Source of the DNA: Acidobacteriota bacterium
Lineage (GTDB): Bacteria; Acidobacteriota; Terriglobia; Terriglobales; SCQP01
Length of the DNA: 64,000 bases
Reading direction: 5' to 3'
NCBI GenBank assembly: GCA_021818955.1
Contig: JAKASR010000009.1
Span: 1 to 64,000, forward strand
This document shows positions 1 to 7,396 of the stretch, piece by piece. Numbering within the stretch: position 1 is the stretch's first letter; every line of letters starts with the position of its first letter. The notes below the pieces were generated by a model, which worked only from the letters and a program-made list of their open reading frames with translations, was not told the origin of the DNA and made no database searches. A program made the translations under genes and the position numbers.

Positions 1-125
1 GATACTGGAACGGCTGCCGGACCATCCCATCAATCGTATCGCCGAACTGCTGCCCTGGAATCTGGCGGCTTCGGATGCTAGCAATTCTGTCGCCTAAATC
101 CCAACGGCCTTCAGCGGGCGCTTAC
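1..125 (+). mobile_element. Right end of an IS66-family insertion sequence (partial)
   Basis: The window opens inside the 3' end of an IS66-type transposase gene. About 10 bp after its stop codon comes a sequence ending GCGGGCGCTTAC. Read from the other strand this gives GTAAGCGCCCGCTGAAG, which matches the GTAAGCG start typical of IS66 terminal inverted repeats. The next 8 bp (GCCCAAGG) would be one arm of the target duplication. The left end lies outside the window, so neither the duplication nor completeness can be tested. Confidence 0.7.
2..97 (+). CDS. IS66 family transposase, C-terminal 31 residues (partial)
   Basis: Frame 2 runs from the first base to a TAA at 95-97 and ends with a segment containing LPDHPINRIAELLPWN. 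That is the characteristic C-terminal motif of IS66 transposases (HPxNRIxELLPWN). The protein would be the DDE transposase of the element, and everything before this tail lies outside the window. The IS-like inverted repeat right after the stop supports the call. It is too short to judge whether the transposase is intact. Confidence 0.7.
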   Translation: MLERLPDHPINRIAELLPWNLAASDASNSVA

Positions 126-144
126 GCCCAAGGGGCATAATTTT

Positions 145-513
145 TTAAAGTGATCGTGCAGTAACGACAACATAGACGGCCAGAATCAACCCGAAAATAG
201 CAGTCAGCGCGCCTAAAAAAGCGACAATGCCCCGAGCCGGCTTAAACTCACCACTCTCCAGCCGGCGCAGCGTATGGTAGTAGCGCAGCAGGGCAATCAT
301 CGCCATAAAAATACCCATGCTCATGAAGCCGACGCCGATGCCCAGCGTCAGGCCGCTGGAAGCGGCTTTTTCGCCTTGAAAACGCAGCAGTTGCCGCAGG
401 GTGATGCCGAATTTGGCGACCACGAAGCCGAAGACGACGATGCTGATGCTGGTCCGCACCCAAGCCAGGAAGGTGCGCTCATTCGCCAGGTAATCGCCGG
501 CATTAGCCGCCAT
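145..513 (-). CDS. DUF202 family inner-membrane protein (YidH-like)
   Basis: This 122-residue protein starts at an ATG followed by AANAGDYLANERTFLAWVRT. The NERTFLAWVRT block is the hallmark of the DUF202/YidH family. Three hydrophobic segments are visible at about residues 22-38, 53-77 and 94-118, so it is a small integral membrane protein. The molecular function of the family is unknown. It is transcribed divergently from gatB with about 80 bp between the starts, and it ends 20 bp from the IS66 end. Nothing suggests truncation. Confidence 0.85.
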   Translation of the reverse strand: MAANAGDYLANERTFLAWVRTSISIVVFGFVVAKFGITLRQLLRFQGEKAASSGLTLGIGVGFMSMGIFMAMIALLRYYHTLRRLESGEFKPARGIVAFLGALTAIFGLILAVYVVVTARSL

Positions 514-592
514 ATGCCGGCATTGTAGCAGGCCGGCAGTTTCTCATCACCTTTCTTCTGATTTCGGCCTTCCGCCTTCTGCGTTTGGTAGC

Positions 593-2095
593 ATGAAATG
601 CATGGCTATCCCGACCCCGAAGCCGGTTCGCGCTGATGCCGGGCAGGAATACGAACCGGTAATCGGACTCGAAGTGCATGTGCAATTGAACACCCGGTCG
701 AAGGCATTTTGCGCCTGCTCTACGCGTTTTGGCGCGCCGCCCAACAGCCAAACCTGCCCTGTCTGCCTGGGACTGCCCGGCGCCATGCCGGTGCTGAACC
801 GGGAAGCCGTGGTCAAGGCGGTCGCGGCGGGACTAGCGCTCGGCTGCAATATTGCGCCCCGTTCGATATTTGCGCGAAAAAACTATTTTTATCCCGATCT
901 GCCCAAGGGTTATCAAATCAGCCAGTATGACCTGCCCTTGGCCCAGCATGGCGGCCTGGAAATTCCCGATCCCGCGGGCAAGGACGCAGGCAAAACCAAA
1001 CGCATTGGCATCACGCGCGTGCACCTGGAGGAAGACGCCGGAAAAAGCATGCATGAGGGCCATGCTGATTCCGACCGTTACTCCTATGTGGATTTAAACC
1101 GCTCCGGCGTTCCCTTGATCGAAATCGTCTCCGAGCCCGATCTGCGCTCTCCGGAAGAAGCCCACGCCTACTTGACGCGATTGAAAGAAGTGATGCTTTA
1201 CCTCGATGTTTCCGATTGCAACATGGAGGAAGGCAGCCTGCGCTGCGACGCCAATGTCAGCATCCGGCCGCGCGGGTCGCGGGAATTCGGCGAAAAAATC
1301 GAAATCAAGAACCTGAACTCGTTCCGTTTTCTGCAGCAGGCGCTGGAACATGAAATCGAGCGGCAGGCGGAAGTCGTCACCGGCGGCGGCAAACTCAACC
1401 AGGAAACCCGGCTCTACGATCCCTCAACCGGCAAAACTTCGGTCATGCGCTCGAAAGAGCATGCGCATGATTACCGCTATTTCCCCGAGCCCGACCTGCC
1501 GCCGCTGGAAATTGCCGATGCCTGGCGCGACGAGATTGCCGCCAGCTTGCCGGAACTGCCGCAAGCCAAACGCCGGCGCTGGCAGCGCGATTGGAAACTG
1601 CCGGCCTACGATACCGAAGTGCTGACCTCCAGCCCGGCGCTGGCCGCCTACACCGAATCCGCCGCCGGGAAATCGAAAAACCCCCAAGGCGTCGCTCATT
1701 GGATCATGGGCGAGCTTTCCGCCGTGATGAAAGCCAGCGGCGGCGACTGGAGCCAGCCGCCGGCGCCGCCGGCGCATATCGCGGAGCTGGTGGAGTTGGT
1801 GGACGCAGGCACAATCTCCGGCAAGATGGCCAAGCAGATCTTTGAAACCATGGTGGCCCAGGGGCAATCTCCCCGCCAAATTGTGGAACAAAGCGGGGTT
1901 CGCCAGATCACCGATCCCGCCGCAGTGGATGCGATTATTGCCGAAGTCCTGGCGGCCAACCCGCGGCAAGTCGAGCAATATCGCAGCGGGAAAGTTGCCG
2001 TGCTGGGGTTTCTTGTCGGCCAAGTCATGAAAGCCTCGCGTGGACAGGCCAATCCCGGACTGGCGCAGGAGAGGCTAAAAGCGAAACTCGGCTGA
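593..2095 (+). CDS. gatB: Aspartyl/glutamyl-tRNA(Asn/Gln) amidotransferase subunit B
   Basis: GatB (500 residues, normal length) binds mischarged Glu-tRNA(Gln) or Asp-tRNA(Asn) and, with GatA and GatC, converts it to the amide form using glutamine-derived ammonia. The N-terminal part carries the family block YEPVIGLEVHVQL and the zinc-site cysteines (CACSTRFG, then CPVCLGLPG). Next come ARKNYFYPDLPKGYQISQYD, the conserved SLRCDANVSIRP and EIKNLNSFRF segments, and a C-terminal tRNA-binding YqeY-like domain from about residue 350. ATG at 593 and 602 are both usable starts. gatA and gatC are not nearby, so the subunits are not in one operon here. Confidence 0.97.
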   Translation: MKCMAIPTPKPVRADAGQEYEPVIGLEVHVQLNTRSKAFCACSTRFGAPPNSQTCPVCLGLPGAMPVLNREAVVKAVAAGLALGCNIAPRSIFARKNYFYPDLPKGYQISQYDLPLAQHGGLEIPDPAGKDAGKTKRIGITRVHLEEDAGKSMHEGHADSDRYSYVDLNRSGVPLIEIVSEPDLRSPEEAHAYLTRLKEVMLYLDVSDCNMEEGSLRCDANVSIRPRGSREFGEKIEIKNLNSFRFLQQALEHEIERQAEVVTGGGKLNQETRLYDPSTGKTSVMRSKEHAHDYRYFPEPDLPPLEIADAWRDEIAASLPELPQAKRRRWQRDWKLPAYDTEVLTSSPALAAYTESAAGKSKNPQGVAHWIMGELSAVMKASGGDWSQPPAPPAHIAELVELVDAGTISGKMAKQIFETMVAQGQSPRQIVEQSGVRQITDPAAVDAIIAEVLAANPRQVEQYRSGKVAVLGFLVGQVMKASRGQANPGLAQERLKAKLG

Positions 2096-2110
2096 TCGCC
2101 TGCGAAGGCG

Positions 2111-2125
2111 CGGGCCTCCGGCCCG
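2111..2125 (+). terminator. Possible terminator hairpin after gatB
   Basis: CGGGCC-TCC-GGCCCG forms a 6-bp GC-only stem with a 3-nt loop 15 bases after the gatB stop codon. It is followed only by TTCTTG, not a real T tract. It may act as a weak or Rho-assisted terminator. Confidence 0.35.
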
Positions 2126-2167
2126 TTCTTGTGATTGCACTAAGCCGCCAGCTCATACTTTTTCAAC

Positions 2168-2470
2168 ATGTTTGCGCAGCATTTAAGAATTCAACTCGCC
2201 GGCGAAACGTCTTCCCGTTCCTGCCCGCTGCGCTACCTCGACAGCTTCGCAATGCGCAGTTTTACCGGGGAAACGCGATTTGACGAAATCCTGCCGGTTG
2301 CTGACGGGCAGCTGGAAGCCGGGTTTCGCGTGCCGCTGGACGAATTGGGCGCCGCGCTGGAGGATTGGTTCAGGCGCAAAGGGTATTTAAACGCCGGAGA
2401 AAAAGTCGTTATCTCCCGCCTGGAAAACAGATGGGCGGCAAAAGACGCGGCGGAATCGAGCGCGCGATAA
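2168..2470 (+). CDS. Hypothetical protein, 100 residues
   Basis: I do not recognise this protein. It starts at an ATG without a strong ribosome binding site and contains no signal peptide or membrane segment. The middle (about residues 30-75) alternates acidic and hydrophobic residues with a GFRVPLDELGAALEDWF stretch that should be helical, and the tail is charged. It lies just after gatB and its stop codon is 4 bp before the ATG of the NUDIX reading frame, so the two are probably co-transcribed. Confidence 0.6.
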   Translation: MFAQHLRIQLAGETSSRSCPLRYLDSFAMRSFTGETRFDEILPVADGQLEAGFRVPLDELGAALEDWFRRKGYLNAGEKVVISRLENRWAAKDAAESSAR

Positions 2471-2474
2471 GCCG

Positions 2475-3170
2475 ATGGAAGCACAAGAGCATCGCCGAGG
2501 TGCGGCACGGCCGCTTTTACTTTTAGGCGCTGACGCTTTCGCCAAGGTCCGGCCGAAACCGGACGCAGGGCGAATACTCATGGCGGCCGAAAGTTTATTG
2601 TCGTTCATCGGCGCGGGACCTAATAGGAACCCCGCGCTTCGGCCTGCGATTTCGGACGAAGACTGCTGTCCGACTCGGCCGTTAACGCTTCTCGAGCGTA
2701 AAACCGGTTTGATTTCTTGGGAGCGGCTGGGGCCGAAGCTTTTCCACCTCGCCTCCGACGTGTTTACCGCGATTTATGGCCGATTTCCGGTTTTTGGAGA
2801 ACTGCGCTCCGCGGCAGGCATTATTTTTTCAGGAGACGCGGTGTGGATGGTCGTGCGCAGCGATGGCCGCGGGCGGTGTTTTCCCGGCGGCATATCCTCA
2901 TTTCGCGAAAACGAAGGAGTAACGCTGCGGCGGGAAGTGCAGGAAGAGACGGGATTGGAAATCGTCTCCAGCCGCTTGCTTTGGACCTACCACAGCCATG
3001 TTTATCTACCTAGCCAAGTTGCAGTATTTCTAGCCGAAGCCCAAGGCACGCCGCGCGATTCCTGGGAAGGCCGGGTGGAACTGGTACCCAGGTCCGAACT
3101 CCGCAAGAACCTGTTCGCTATCCATCAACCTATTGCGGACTATTTAGAAACCGGGGAAATGCACGCCTAA
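2475..3170 (+). CDS. NUDIX hydrolase with a repeat element inserted in frame near its N-terminus
   Basis: Residues from about 72 to 231 form a NUDIX domain, which hydrolyses nucleoside diphosphates linked to another group. The Nudix box is recognisable as GGISSFRENEGVTLRREVQEETG: the GX5E spacing is not perfect but the REVQEETG core is intact. The ATG at 2475 is 4 bp after the previous gene and encodes nine residues. Then exactly 63 codons of repeat R1 are read through in frame, then the NUDIX part. If the ancestral gene began at this ATG, the repeat is an in-frame insertion. Alternatively translation starts after the repeat (TTG at 2709) or within it (ATG at 2580). The catalytic part looks intact. 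Substrate unknown. Confidence 0.75.
   Translation: MEAQEHRRGAARPLLLLGADAFAKVRPKPDAGRILMAAESLLSFIGAGPNRNPALRPAISDEDCCPTRPLTLLERKTGLISWERLGPKLFHLASDVFTAIYGRFPVFGELRSAAGIIFSGDAVWMVVRSDGRGRCFPGGISSFRENEGVTLRREVQEETGLEIVSSRLLWTYHSHVYLPSQVAVFLAEAQGTPRDSWEGRVELVPRSELRKNLFAIHQPIADYLETGEMHA
2502..2690 (+). repeat. Dispersed repeat R, copy R1 (189 bp, inside NUDIX ORF)
   Basis: Full copy of the basic 189-bp form. It starts with GCGGCACGGCCGCTTTTAC and ends with CTCGGCCGTTAACGCTT. Three hairpins are visible: GCGGC-ACG-GCCGC at the 5' end, GTCCGG-CCGAAA-CCGGAC, and GCGCGGG paired with CCCGCGC around an ACCTAATAGGAAC loop. It is 63 codons long and open in the frame of the surrounding NUDIX gene. Confidence 0.95.
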
Positions 3171-3185
3171 TCGAGCTTCCAGGAG

Positions 3186-3372
3186 GCGGCACGGCCGCTT
3201 TTACTTTTAGGCGCTGACGCTTTCGCCAAGGTCCGGCCGAAACCGGACGCAGGGCGAATACTCAAGGATACCGAAAATTATTGTCGTTCATAGGCGCGGG
3301 ACCTAATAGGAACCCCGCGCTTCGGCCTGCGATTTTGGACGAAACTACTGCCCGACTCGGCCGTTAACGCTT
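3186..3372 (+). repeat. Dispersed repeat R, copy R2 (187 bp)
   Basis: Full-length copy in the same orientation as R1, starting 16 bp after the NUDIX stop codon. It differs by scattered substitutions and two single-base deletions, making it the only full non-degenerate copy whose length is not a multiple of three. With the following 170 bp it fills the gap to the zinc-ribbon gene. Confidence 0.93.
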
Positions 3373-3542
3373 CCGGTATAGAATGAATTGATTGCCGGCG
3401 ACCGGGGCTGCTTTTTCGCCGCAATCCTTGAAAAATGTGTATCTTTAGGGAAGCGGGAAATCCCCCGGAACGGATTGCAATCCCGCCAAAAATGCCAAAA
3501 AATTAGGGGGAGCATACCCCCGCCGGAAATGTAGGAGGCATC

Positions 3543-3827
3543 ATGGCTCTGTGTCCGAAATGTGAGGCCGATCTCGACCTGGACGAAGAGGAAGCGAGCG
3601 AGGGTGCAATGATTACCTGTCCCGATTGCGGCGCCGATTACGAGGTGGTGAACGCACAACCACTTGAACTGGAAGCGCAGGACGATGAGGAACTGGAGGA
3701 CGACGCAGAAGATTTGGACGAATACGACGACGATGATGATGATGATGACGACGATGATGAGGAAGATCTAGACGAGGACGAAGACGATTACGACGAAGAC
3801 GAGGACGAGGACGAAGATTACGGATGA
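3543..3827 (+). CDS. LysW-like zinc-ribbon protein with polyacidic tail
   Basis: The first 45 residues contain two CxxC pairs (CPKCEADLDLDEEEASEG, then CPDCGADYEVV), which should bind one zinc ion as a ribbon. The layout, including the following PLELE, matches the N-terminal part of the amino-group carrier LysW. Residues 46-94 are almost only Asp and Glu, with a run of eleven Asp encoded by GAT/GAC triplets. LysW ends in an EDWGE-type tail whose last Glu carries the substrate; here the tail ends DEDYG, so a carrier role is doubtful. It starts at an ATG with AGGAGG 6 bp upstream. The next gene overlaps its stop by 4 bp (ATGA). Function unknown; a soluble acidic zinc protein is all that can be said. 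Confidence 0.8.
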   Translation: MALCPKCEADLDLDEEEASEGAMITCPDCGADYEVVNAQPLELEAQDDEELEDDAEDLDEYDDDDDDDDDDDEEDLDEDEDDYDEDEDEDEDYG

Positions 3828-4222
3828 TTCGTCCACCGCGTAATCGTATACGGATTCGCCTGTCATTTGCGGCGGCCATTTTCATGCCCGTGCTGCTAGG
3901 ACTGCGCGGGGAGGCTCATCCCAAACCGAGAACCAGGCCGATCGCGGCCATCCATGGCGTCGTGTTCATGCCGAATGGGATGCTCGCCCCGGGAGCGCGC
4001 GTGAGCATTCATACCTTGCCGCGGGGCAAGCATTGGACCGCTTATACGGATGAGGCAGGAGATTTTCTGCAATCGGTGCCCGTCAAGCCGGCACGCTATC
4101 GCCTGCGCGCGACGGAACATGGGTTTGCGCCCGGCGAGGCGGAAGTCAGCGTTCCCGGCCCAATCATCGTTGATATTTTCATTCATCTGCACAAAAAGCC
4201 TGGAACTAAGGCGCACCACTGA
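3824..4222 (+). CDS. Small secreted carboxypeptidase-regulatory-like protein
   Basis: This 132-residue protein begins with basic residues and a hydrophobic stretch (about 12-30, ending near GEA), which is a plausible signal peptide. The rest is one beta-sandwich of the carboxypeptidase-regulatory type: AIHGVVFMPNGMLAPGARVSIH, then a TDEAGDF turn and RYRLRATEHGFAPGE. Such domains are non-catalytic and usually sit at the cell surface. It overlaps the zinc-ribbon gene by 4 bp, so translation is probably coupled, and it precedes a second protein of the same fold. Confidence 0.7.
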   Translation: MIRPPRNRIRIRLSFAAAIFMPVLLGLRGEAHPKPRTRPIAAIHGVVFMPNGMLAPGARVSIHTLPRGKHWTAYTDEAGDFLQSVPVKPARYRLRATEHGFAPGEAEVSVPGPIIVDIFIHLHKKPGTKAHH

Positions 4223-4235
4223 ACGTCGAAATTTC

Positions 4236-4586
4236 ATGAAGTCTTACCGTATTCGTAGCGTAGCCGGGGTCTGGCTGGTGATAACCTTAACCGCCTTAAC
4301 CGCCTTAACCGCCGCGGCTCAACACACCCGGACCGTGAGCGGTACGGTGCTGGATGCCCGGAACAATCCGGTCCCGGGCGCAATCGTTTATCTGAAAAAT
4401 GTCCGCACGCGCGCCATGCGCACCTATATTGCCGACGATCATGGCCGGTTTGTCTTTCATGCGCTGGCGGCCAACACCGACTACAACCTGCACGCCGCCT
4501 TTCACGGCAAAGCCGGCTCAGAGCGCATGATTTCCTCTTTCGATTCCCGGCGCCGGATTCACATGGACCTGAAAATACCGCGATAG
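4236..4586 (+). CDS. Second small secreted carboxypeptidase-regulatory-like protein
   Basis: The ATG at 4236 gives a 116-residue protein with a signal peptide ending near TAAAQ. One carboxypeptidase-regulatory-like domain follows: TVSGTVLDARNNPVPGAIVYLKN, then IADDHGRFVFHALAANTDYNLHA. The longer frame in the ORF track (from 4050) overlaps the preceding gene and would bury the signal peptide, so I reject that start. The leader contains a 9-bp unit repeated three times that encodes Leu-Thr-Ala. The gene starts 13 bp after the previous one and probably belongs to the same transcript. Confidence 0.72.
   Translation: MKSYRIRSVAGVWLVITLTALTALTAAAQHTRTVSGTVLDARNNPVPGAIVYLKNVRTRAMRTYIADDHGRFVFHALAANTDYNLHAAFHGKAGSERMISSFDSRRRIHMDLKIPR
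4285..4311 (+). repeat. 9-bp tandem repeat (x3) in a signal peptide
   Basis: CCTTAACCG occurs three times head to tail and encodes three Leu-Thr-Ala units in the hydrophobic core of the signal peptide of the preceding entry. It is in frame, so gain or loss of a unit would change signal-peptide length but not the reading frame. Confidence 0.8.
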
Positions 4587-4662
4587 CCTTTCCGGGGTGG
4601 TCCAAAACACAAACTGATAAGCTGCTATACTGAAATATCGGTTTATTAATAGAGGTGGATAG

Positions 4663-5076
4663 ATGACCCGCGCGCATTGGAAAATTGCCCTGGCAGTTGT
4701 CATCGTGCTGGCGACACTCGGCTGGCTTTCCTATACCGGCATCCGCGACAGCGCCAGTTATTACCTCACCATCAGCCAGCTCAAGCAGGTAAAAGCCGGC
4801 AGCCAACGCCGATATCGGGTCGCCGGCATCGTGGTGCCGGGCAGCATCCAGCGCCACGCCGGCAGCATGGATTTTGTGCTGCAACAAGGCAAATTAACTT
4901 TGCCGGTAAGCTATATCGGCACATCGCCCGTCCCCGATACTTTTGTCGCCAATGCGCAGGCTTTGGCAGAAGGACGCCTGTTGCCCGATGGTCAATTTCA
5001 AGCCACCGGGATTCAAGCCAAGTGCCCGTCCAAATATAAGGCAAAATCTTACGGCAAGCCGGCCTCGAGCATGTAA
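4663..5076 (+). CDS. ccmE: Cytochrome c maturation protein CcmE (CxxxY type)
   Basis: CcmE is the membrane-anchored heme chaperone that receives heme from CcmC and passes it to apocytochrome c. The 137-residue protein has one N-terminal membrane helix (about 7-25), the YYLTISQLKQ segment, and the OB-fold blocks RVAGIVVPGSI and PVSYIGTSPVPDTF. It ends with ATGIQAKCPSKY. The heme-binding motif is Cys121-xxx-Tyr125 instead of the HxxxY of proteobacterial CcmE. The ATG at 4663 has AGAGGTGG upstream. It is the first gene of ccmEABCD, with ccmA starting 14 bp after it. Confidence 0.93.
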   Translation: MTRAHWKIALAVVIVLATLGWLSYTGIRDSASYYLTISQLKQVKAGSQRRYRVAGIVVPGSIQRHAGSMDFVLQQGKLTLPVSYIGTSPVPDTFVANAQALAEGRLLPDGQFQATGIQAKCPSKYKAKSYGKPASSM

Positions 5077-5089
5077 ACGGCCGGCGCGC

Positions 5090-5764
5090 GTGGCAGATTC
5101 TCCCCACCAATTCGTGCTGGATTGCCGAGCCGTGACGCGCTATTTCGGCGACTGGCCAGCGTTGCGGCAGGTCAGTTTTCGCCTGCCGGCGGGCGCGCTG
5201 GTGTTGCTGCTCGGGCCCAATGGCGCCGGAAAAAGCACGCTCTTGCATATTCTGGCGGGAGCTTTACGCGCCTCCGAAGGCGAGGTCAAAATCGAAGGCC
5301 TGCCTATTGGCGATGGCCGCGCGCGGCAACGCGTCGGTTTGCTGGCGCACCGCAGCCTGTTGCATCCCGACCTTACCGTTCGCGAAAACCTGGCGCATTA
5401 CGCCGCACTCTATGGCCTGCAGGGCTCGGAAGTCACCTCCGGCCTGGACCGCGTGCACGCCGCCGCATTTGCCGATATGGCCGTGGCGGAGCTTTCACAA
5501 GGCATGCGCCAGAAAGCGGCGCTGGCGCGCGCGCTGCTGCATTCGCCTCGCGTGCTGCTGTTGGATGAGGCTTTTTCCAGCCTCGATCATCGCACCGTGG
5601 AAGAGCTGCGGGAGGTGCTGCAGGCGTTCCGCGCCGAAGGGCGCACCATCCTGGCCAGCACTCATACCGAGAGCCAGCTCAGCGATCTCGCCGATGGCGC
5701 ACTGGAATTGGATCGCGGCCGCTTACAACAGCGGCGCGGTTGCGTGGAGGCAGTACTCGCATGA
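5090..5764 (+). CDS. ccmA: Heme exporter ATP-binding protein CcmA
   Basis: CcmA is the ATPase of the CcmAB transporter, which drives release of holo-CcmE during cytochrome c maturation. The protein has Walker A GPNGAGKST, the Q-loop region near LLAHRSLLHPDLT, the signature LSQGMRQKAALARAL, Walker B VLLLDEAF and the switch His in STHTE. The ORF track opens at 4943 inside ccmE. I choose the GTG at 5090, 14 bp after the ccmE stop, which gives 224 residues as is usual for CcmA. The stop overlaps the ccmB start by 4 bp. Confidence 0.92.
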   Translation: MADSPHQFVLDCRAVTRYFGDWPALRQVSFRLPAGALVLLLGPNGAGKSTLLHILAGALRASEGEVKIEGLPIGDGRARQRVGLLAHRSLLHPDLTVRENLAHYAALYGLQGSEVTSGLDRVHAAAFADMAVAELSQGMRQKAALARALLHSPRVLLLDEAFSSLDHRTVEELREVLQAFRAEGRTILASTHTESQLSDLADGALELDRGRLQQRRGCVEAVLA

Positions 5765-6495
5765 GCGCGCCGATCTCCACCGCGTCTCGCCCTGGCACCG
5801 CGGCCGAGCGGCCGCCGGCGCCAAAATTCTGGCGGGTCTGGGCGCGAATCGTGCTGCGCGATATCAAGCTGGAATTGCGCAGCCGTGAAGCGCTACAGGC
5901 GATGCTGTTTTACGCGTTATTGATCATCATCATTTTCAGCTTCGCTTTCGAGGCCGGCGCGGAATTAACCTCGCGCGTCGGCGGCGCCTTGCTGTGGGTG
6001 GCCTTCCTCTTTGCCGGGCTGGTGGCGTTGGATCGCGTCTTCCTGCGCGAATTGCCGGAAGCCAGCCTGCTCGGATTTCAAATTTCACCGGCCAGCCGCA
6101 CCGCCCTGCTGGCGGGCAAATTCACCGCCAGCTTCCTGCTGATGATCGCGGTGGAACTGCTGTTATTGCCCCTGTTTGCCATCTTTTTCAATCCCCCGCC
6201 GGAAGCGCGCTGGGGGATGATTATTTTAGTTTTACTGGCCGGCACCTGGGCGTTAGCCGCCAGCGGCACGTATTTTTCCGCCCTCAGCCTGCATACCCGA
6301 TATCGCGCGCTGCTCTTGCCTTTGTTGTTGTTGCCTTTGGCGATTCCCGCCATCGTGGCCATGGTGCAGGCCACCCAGCACCTGCTCGATGGCCAGGGCG
6401 AGGTCGCCTATTGGCTCCGCCTCCTGGTTGGATTCGATATTCTATATACAACCCTCGGCTTAGCGCTGGCCGATGTGGTGATACAAACGGAGTAG
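5761..6495 (+). CDS. ccmB: Heme exporter membrane protein CcmB
   Basis: CcmB is the membrane partner of CcmA. The 244-residue protein has about six hydrophobic segments, for example LFYALLIIIIFSFAFEAG, VAFLFAGLVALDRVF and LLLPLLLLPLAIPAIVAM. It also has the N-terminal DIKLELRSREAL and central FLRELPEASLLGFQ blocks typical of the family. I start it at the ATG at 5761 (MSAPIS), which overlaps the ccmA stop codon as ATGA, rather than at the longer frame from 5740. ccmC follows 1 bp after the stop. Confidence 0.92.
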   Translation: MSAPISTASRPGTAAERPPAPKFWRVWARIVLRDIKLELRSREALQAMLFYALLIIIIFSFAFEAGAELTSRVGGALLWVAFLFAGLVALDRVFLRELPEASLLGFQISPASRTALLAGKFTASFLLMIAVELLLLPLFAIFFNPPPEARWGMIILVLLAGTWALAASGTYFSALSLHTRYRALLLPLLLLPLAIPAIVAMVQATQHLLDGQGEVAYWLRLLVGFDILYTTLGLALADVVIQTE

Positions 6496-6496
6496 C

Positions 6497-7261
6497 ATGG
6501 CATCGACCACTTCACAACCATCCCATGCGCAAGCACAGGTTGATTCGAAAGCACGCCAGACTGGGTGGACGGCGCTGATCATTCTTGCGCTGCTCTTGAT
6601 GGAGTGGGCACTGGTCGAAGCCCTGAAAATCGCCCCGCCGATTTCTATTGTGGCAAAACATCCCCACAAAATGGCGATTTATATGCGTATCTTTTACGTC
6701 CATGTGCCCGCCTTCATGGCGGGGTTTACCGCGTTTTTTGTGAATTTTCTCGCCAGCGCCGCCTATTTGTGGAAGCGCAGCCTGAAGTCGGACGCGCTGG
6801 CGATCGCGGGGGCCGAAGTGGGCGTGGTGTTTACCAGCATCGGGCTGATCACCGGTCCGATCTGGGCGAAACCGATCTGGGGGATTTGGTGGACATGGGA
6901 TCCGCGCCTGACGCTGACGCTGGTGCTTTGGGTCATGTATGTCAGCTATTTAATGCTGCGCCAGCTAACGCCGACCAATGAACAGCAGCCCCGCCTGGCG
7001 GCGGCGCTGGCCATTTTCTTCTTCTTCGACGTGCCGATTGATTACATGGCCATCCGCTGGTGGCGCACACAGCATCCCCAGCCCGTGCTTTTCGGCGGCG
7101 CCAATTCCGGACTCGACCCGAGAATGGCCACGGCCTTATGGTGCGGAGTCGCCGCCTTTTTATTGCTGGCCGGCCTATTGTTCCGCTTGCGGTATCGCCT
7201 GGAATGCGATCGCCAACGGATAGCGGTGTTGCGCCGTGAAGCCGCCCTGCGGGAAACCTGA
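6497..7261 (+). CDS. ccmC: Cytochrome c maturation protein CcmC (heme lyase)
   Basis: CcmC loads heme onto CcmE in the periplasm. The 254-residue protein has the tryptophan-rich heme-handling motif GIWWTWDPRLT in the middle. Conserved histidines flank it (FYVHVPAF before, RTQHPQPV after) between six membrane helices. Length and motif order are normal. It follows ccmB by one base and precedes a short ccmD. The ccmF, ccmG and ccmH genes needed for the ligation step are not in the window. Confidence 0.95.
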   Translation: MASTTSQPSHAQAQVDSKARQTGWTALIILALLLMEWALVEALKIAPPISIVAKHPHKMAIYMRIFYVHVPAFMAGFTAFFVNFLASAAYLWKRSLKSDALAIAGAEVGVVFTSIGLITGPIWAKPIWGIWWTWDPRLTLTLVLWVMYVSYLMLRQLTPTNEQQPRLAAALAIFFFFDVPIDYMAIRWWRTQHPQPVLFGGANSGLDPRMATALWCGVAAFLLLAGLLFRLRYRLECDRQRIAVLRREAALRET

Positions 7262-7276
7262 AGGAGCCTTGAATTT

Positions 7277-7396
7277 ATGACCAACGTGGTTGTGGCCTTC
7301 GCCGTAGCCTGGATCGTCCCCATGGCGTATTTATTGTCGTTGTCGTCGCGCCAGCGCCGGCTGCAGCGCGACCTGGAACGACTGCAGCAGAAGTAG
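7277..7396 (+). CDS. ccmD: CcmD-like small membrane protein
   Basis: This 39-residue gene is below the ORF-track limit. The ATG at 7277 lies 12 bp after an AAGGAG and 15 bp after ccmC. The product has one membrane helix (VVVAFAVAWIVPMAYLLSL) followed by a basic, helical tail rich in Arg, Gln and Leu. This is the plan of CcmD, the small protein that stabilises CcmC-CcmE-CcmAB complexes. Position at the end of the ccm cluster is the main support, since CcmD sequences are poorly conserved. Confidence 0.78.
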   Translation: MTNVVVAFAVAWIVPMAYLLSLSSRQRRLQRDLERLQQK

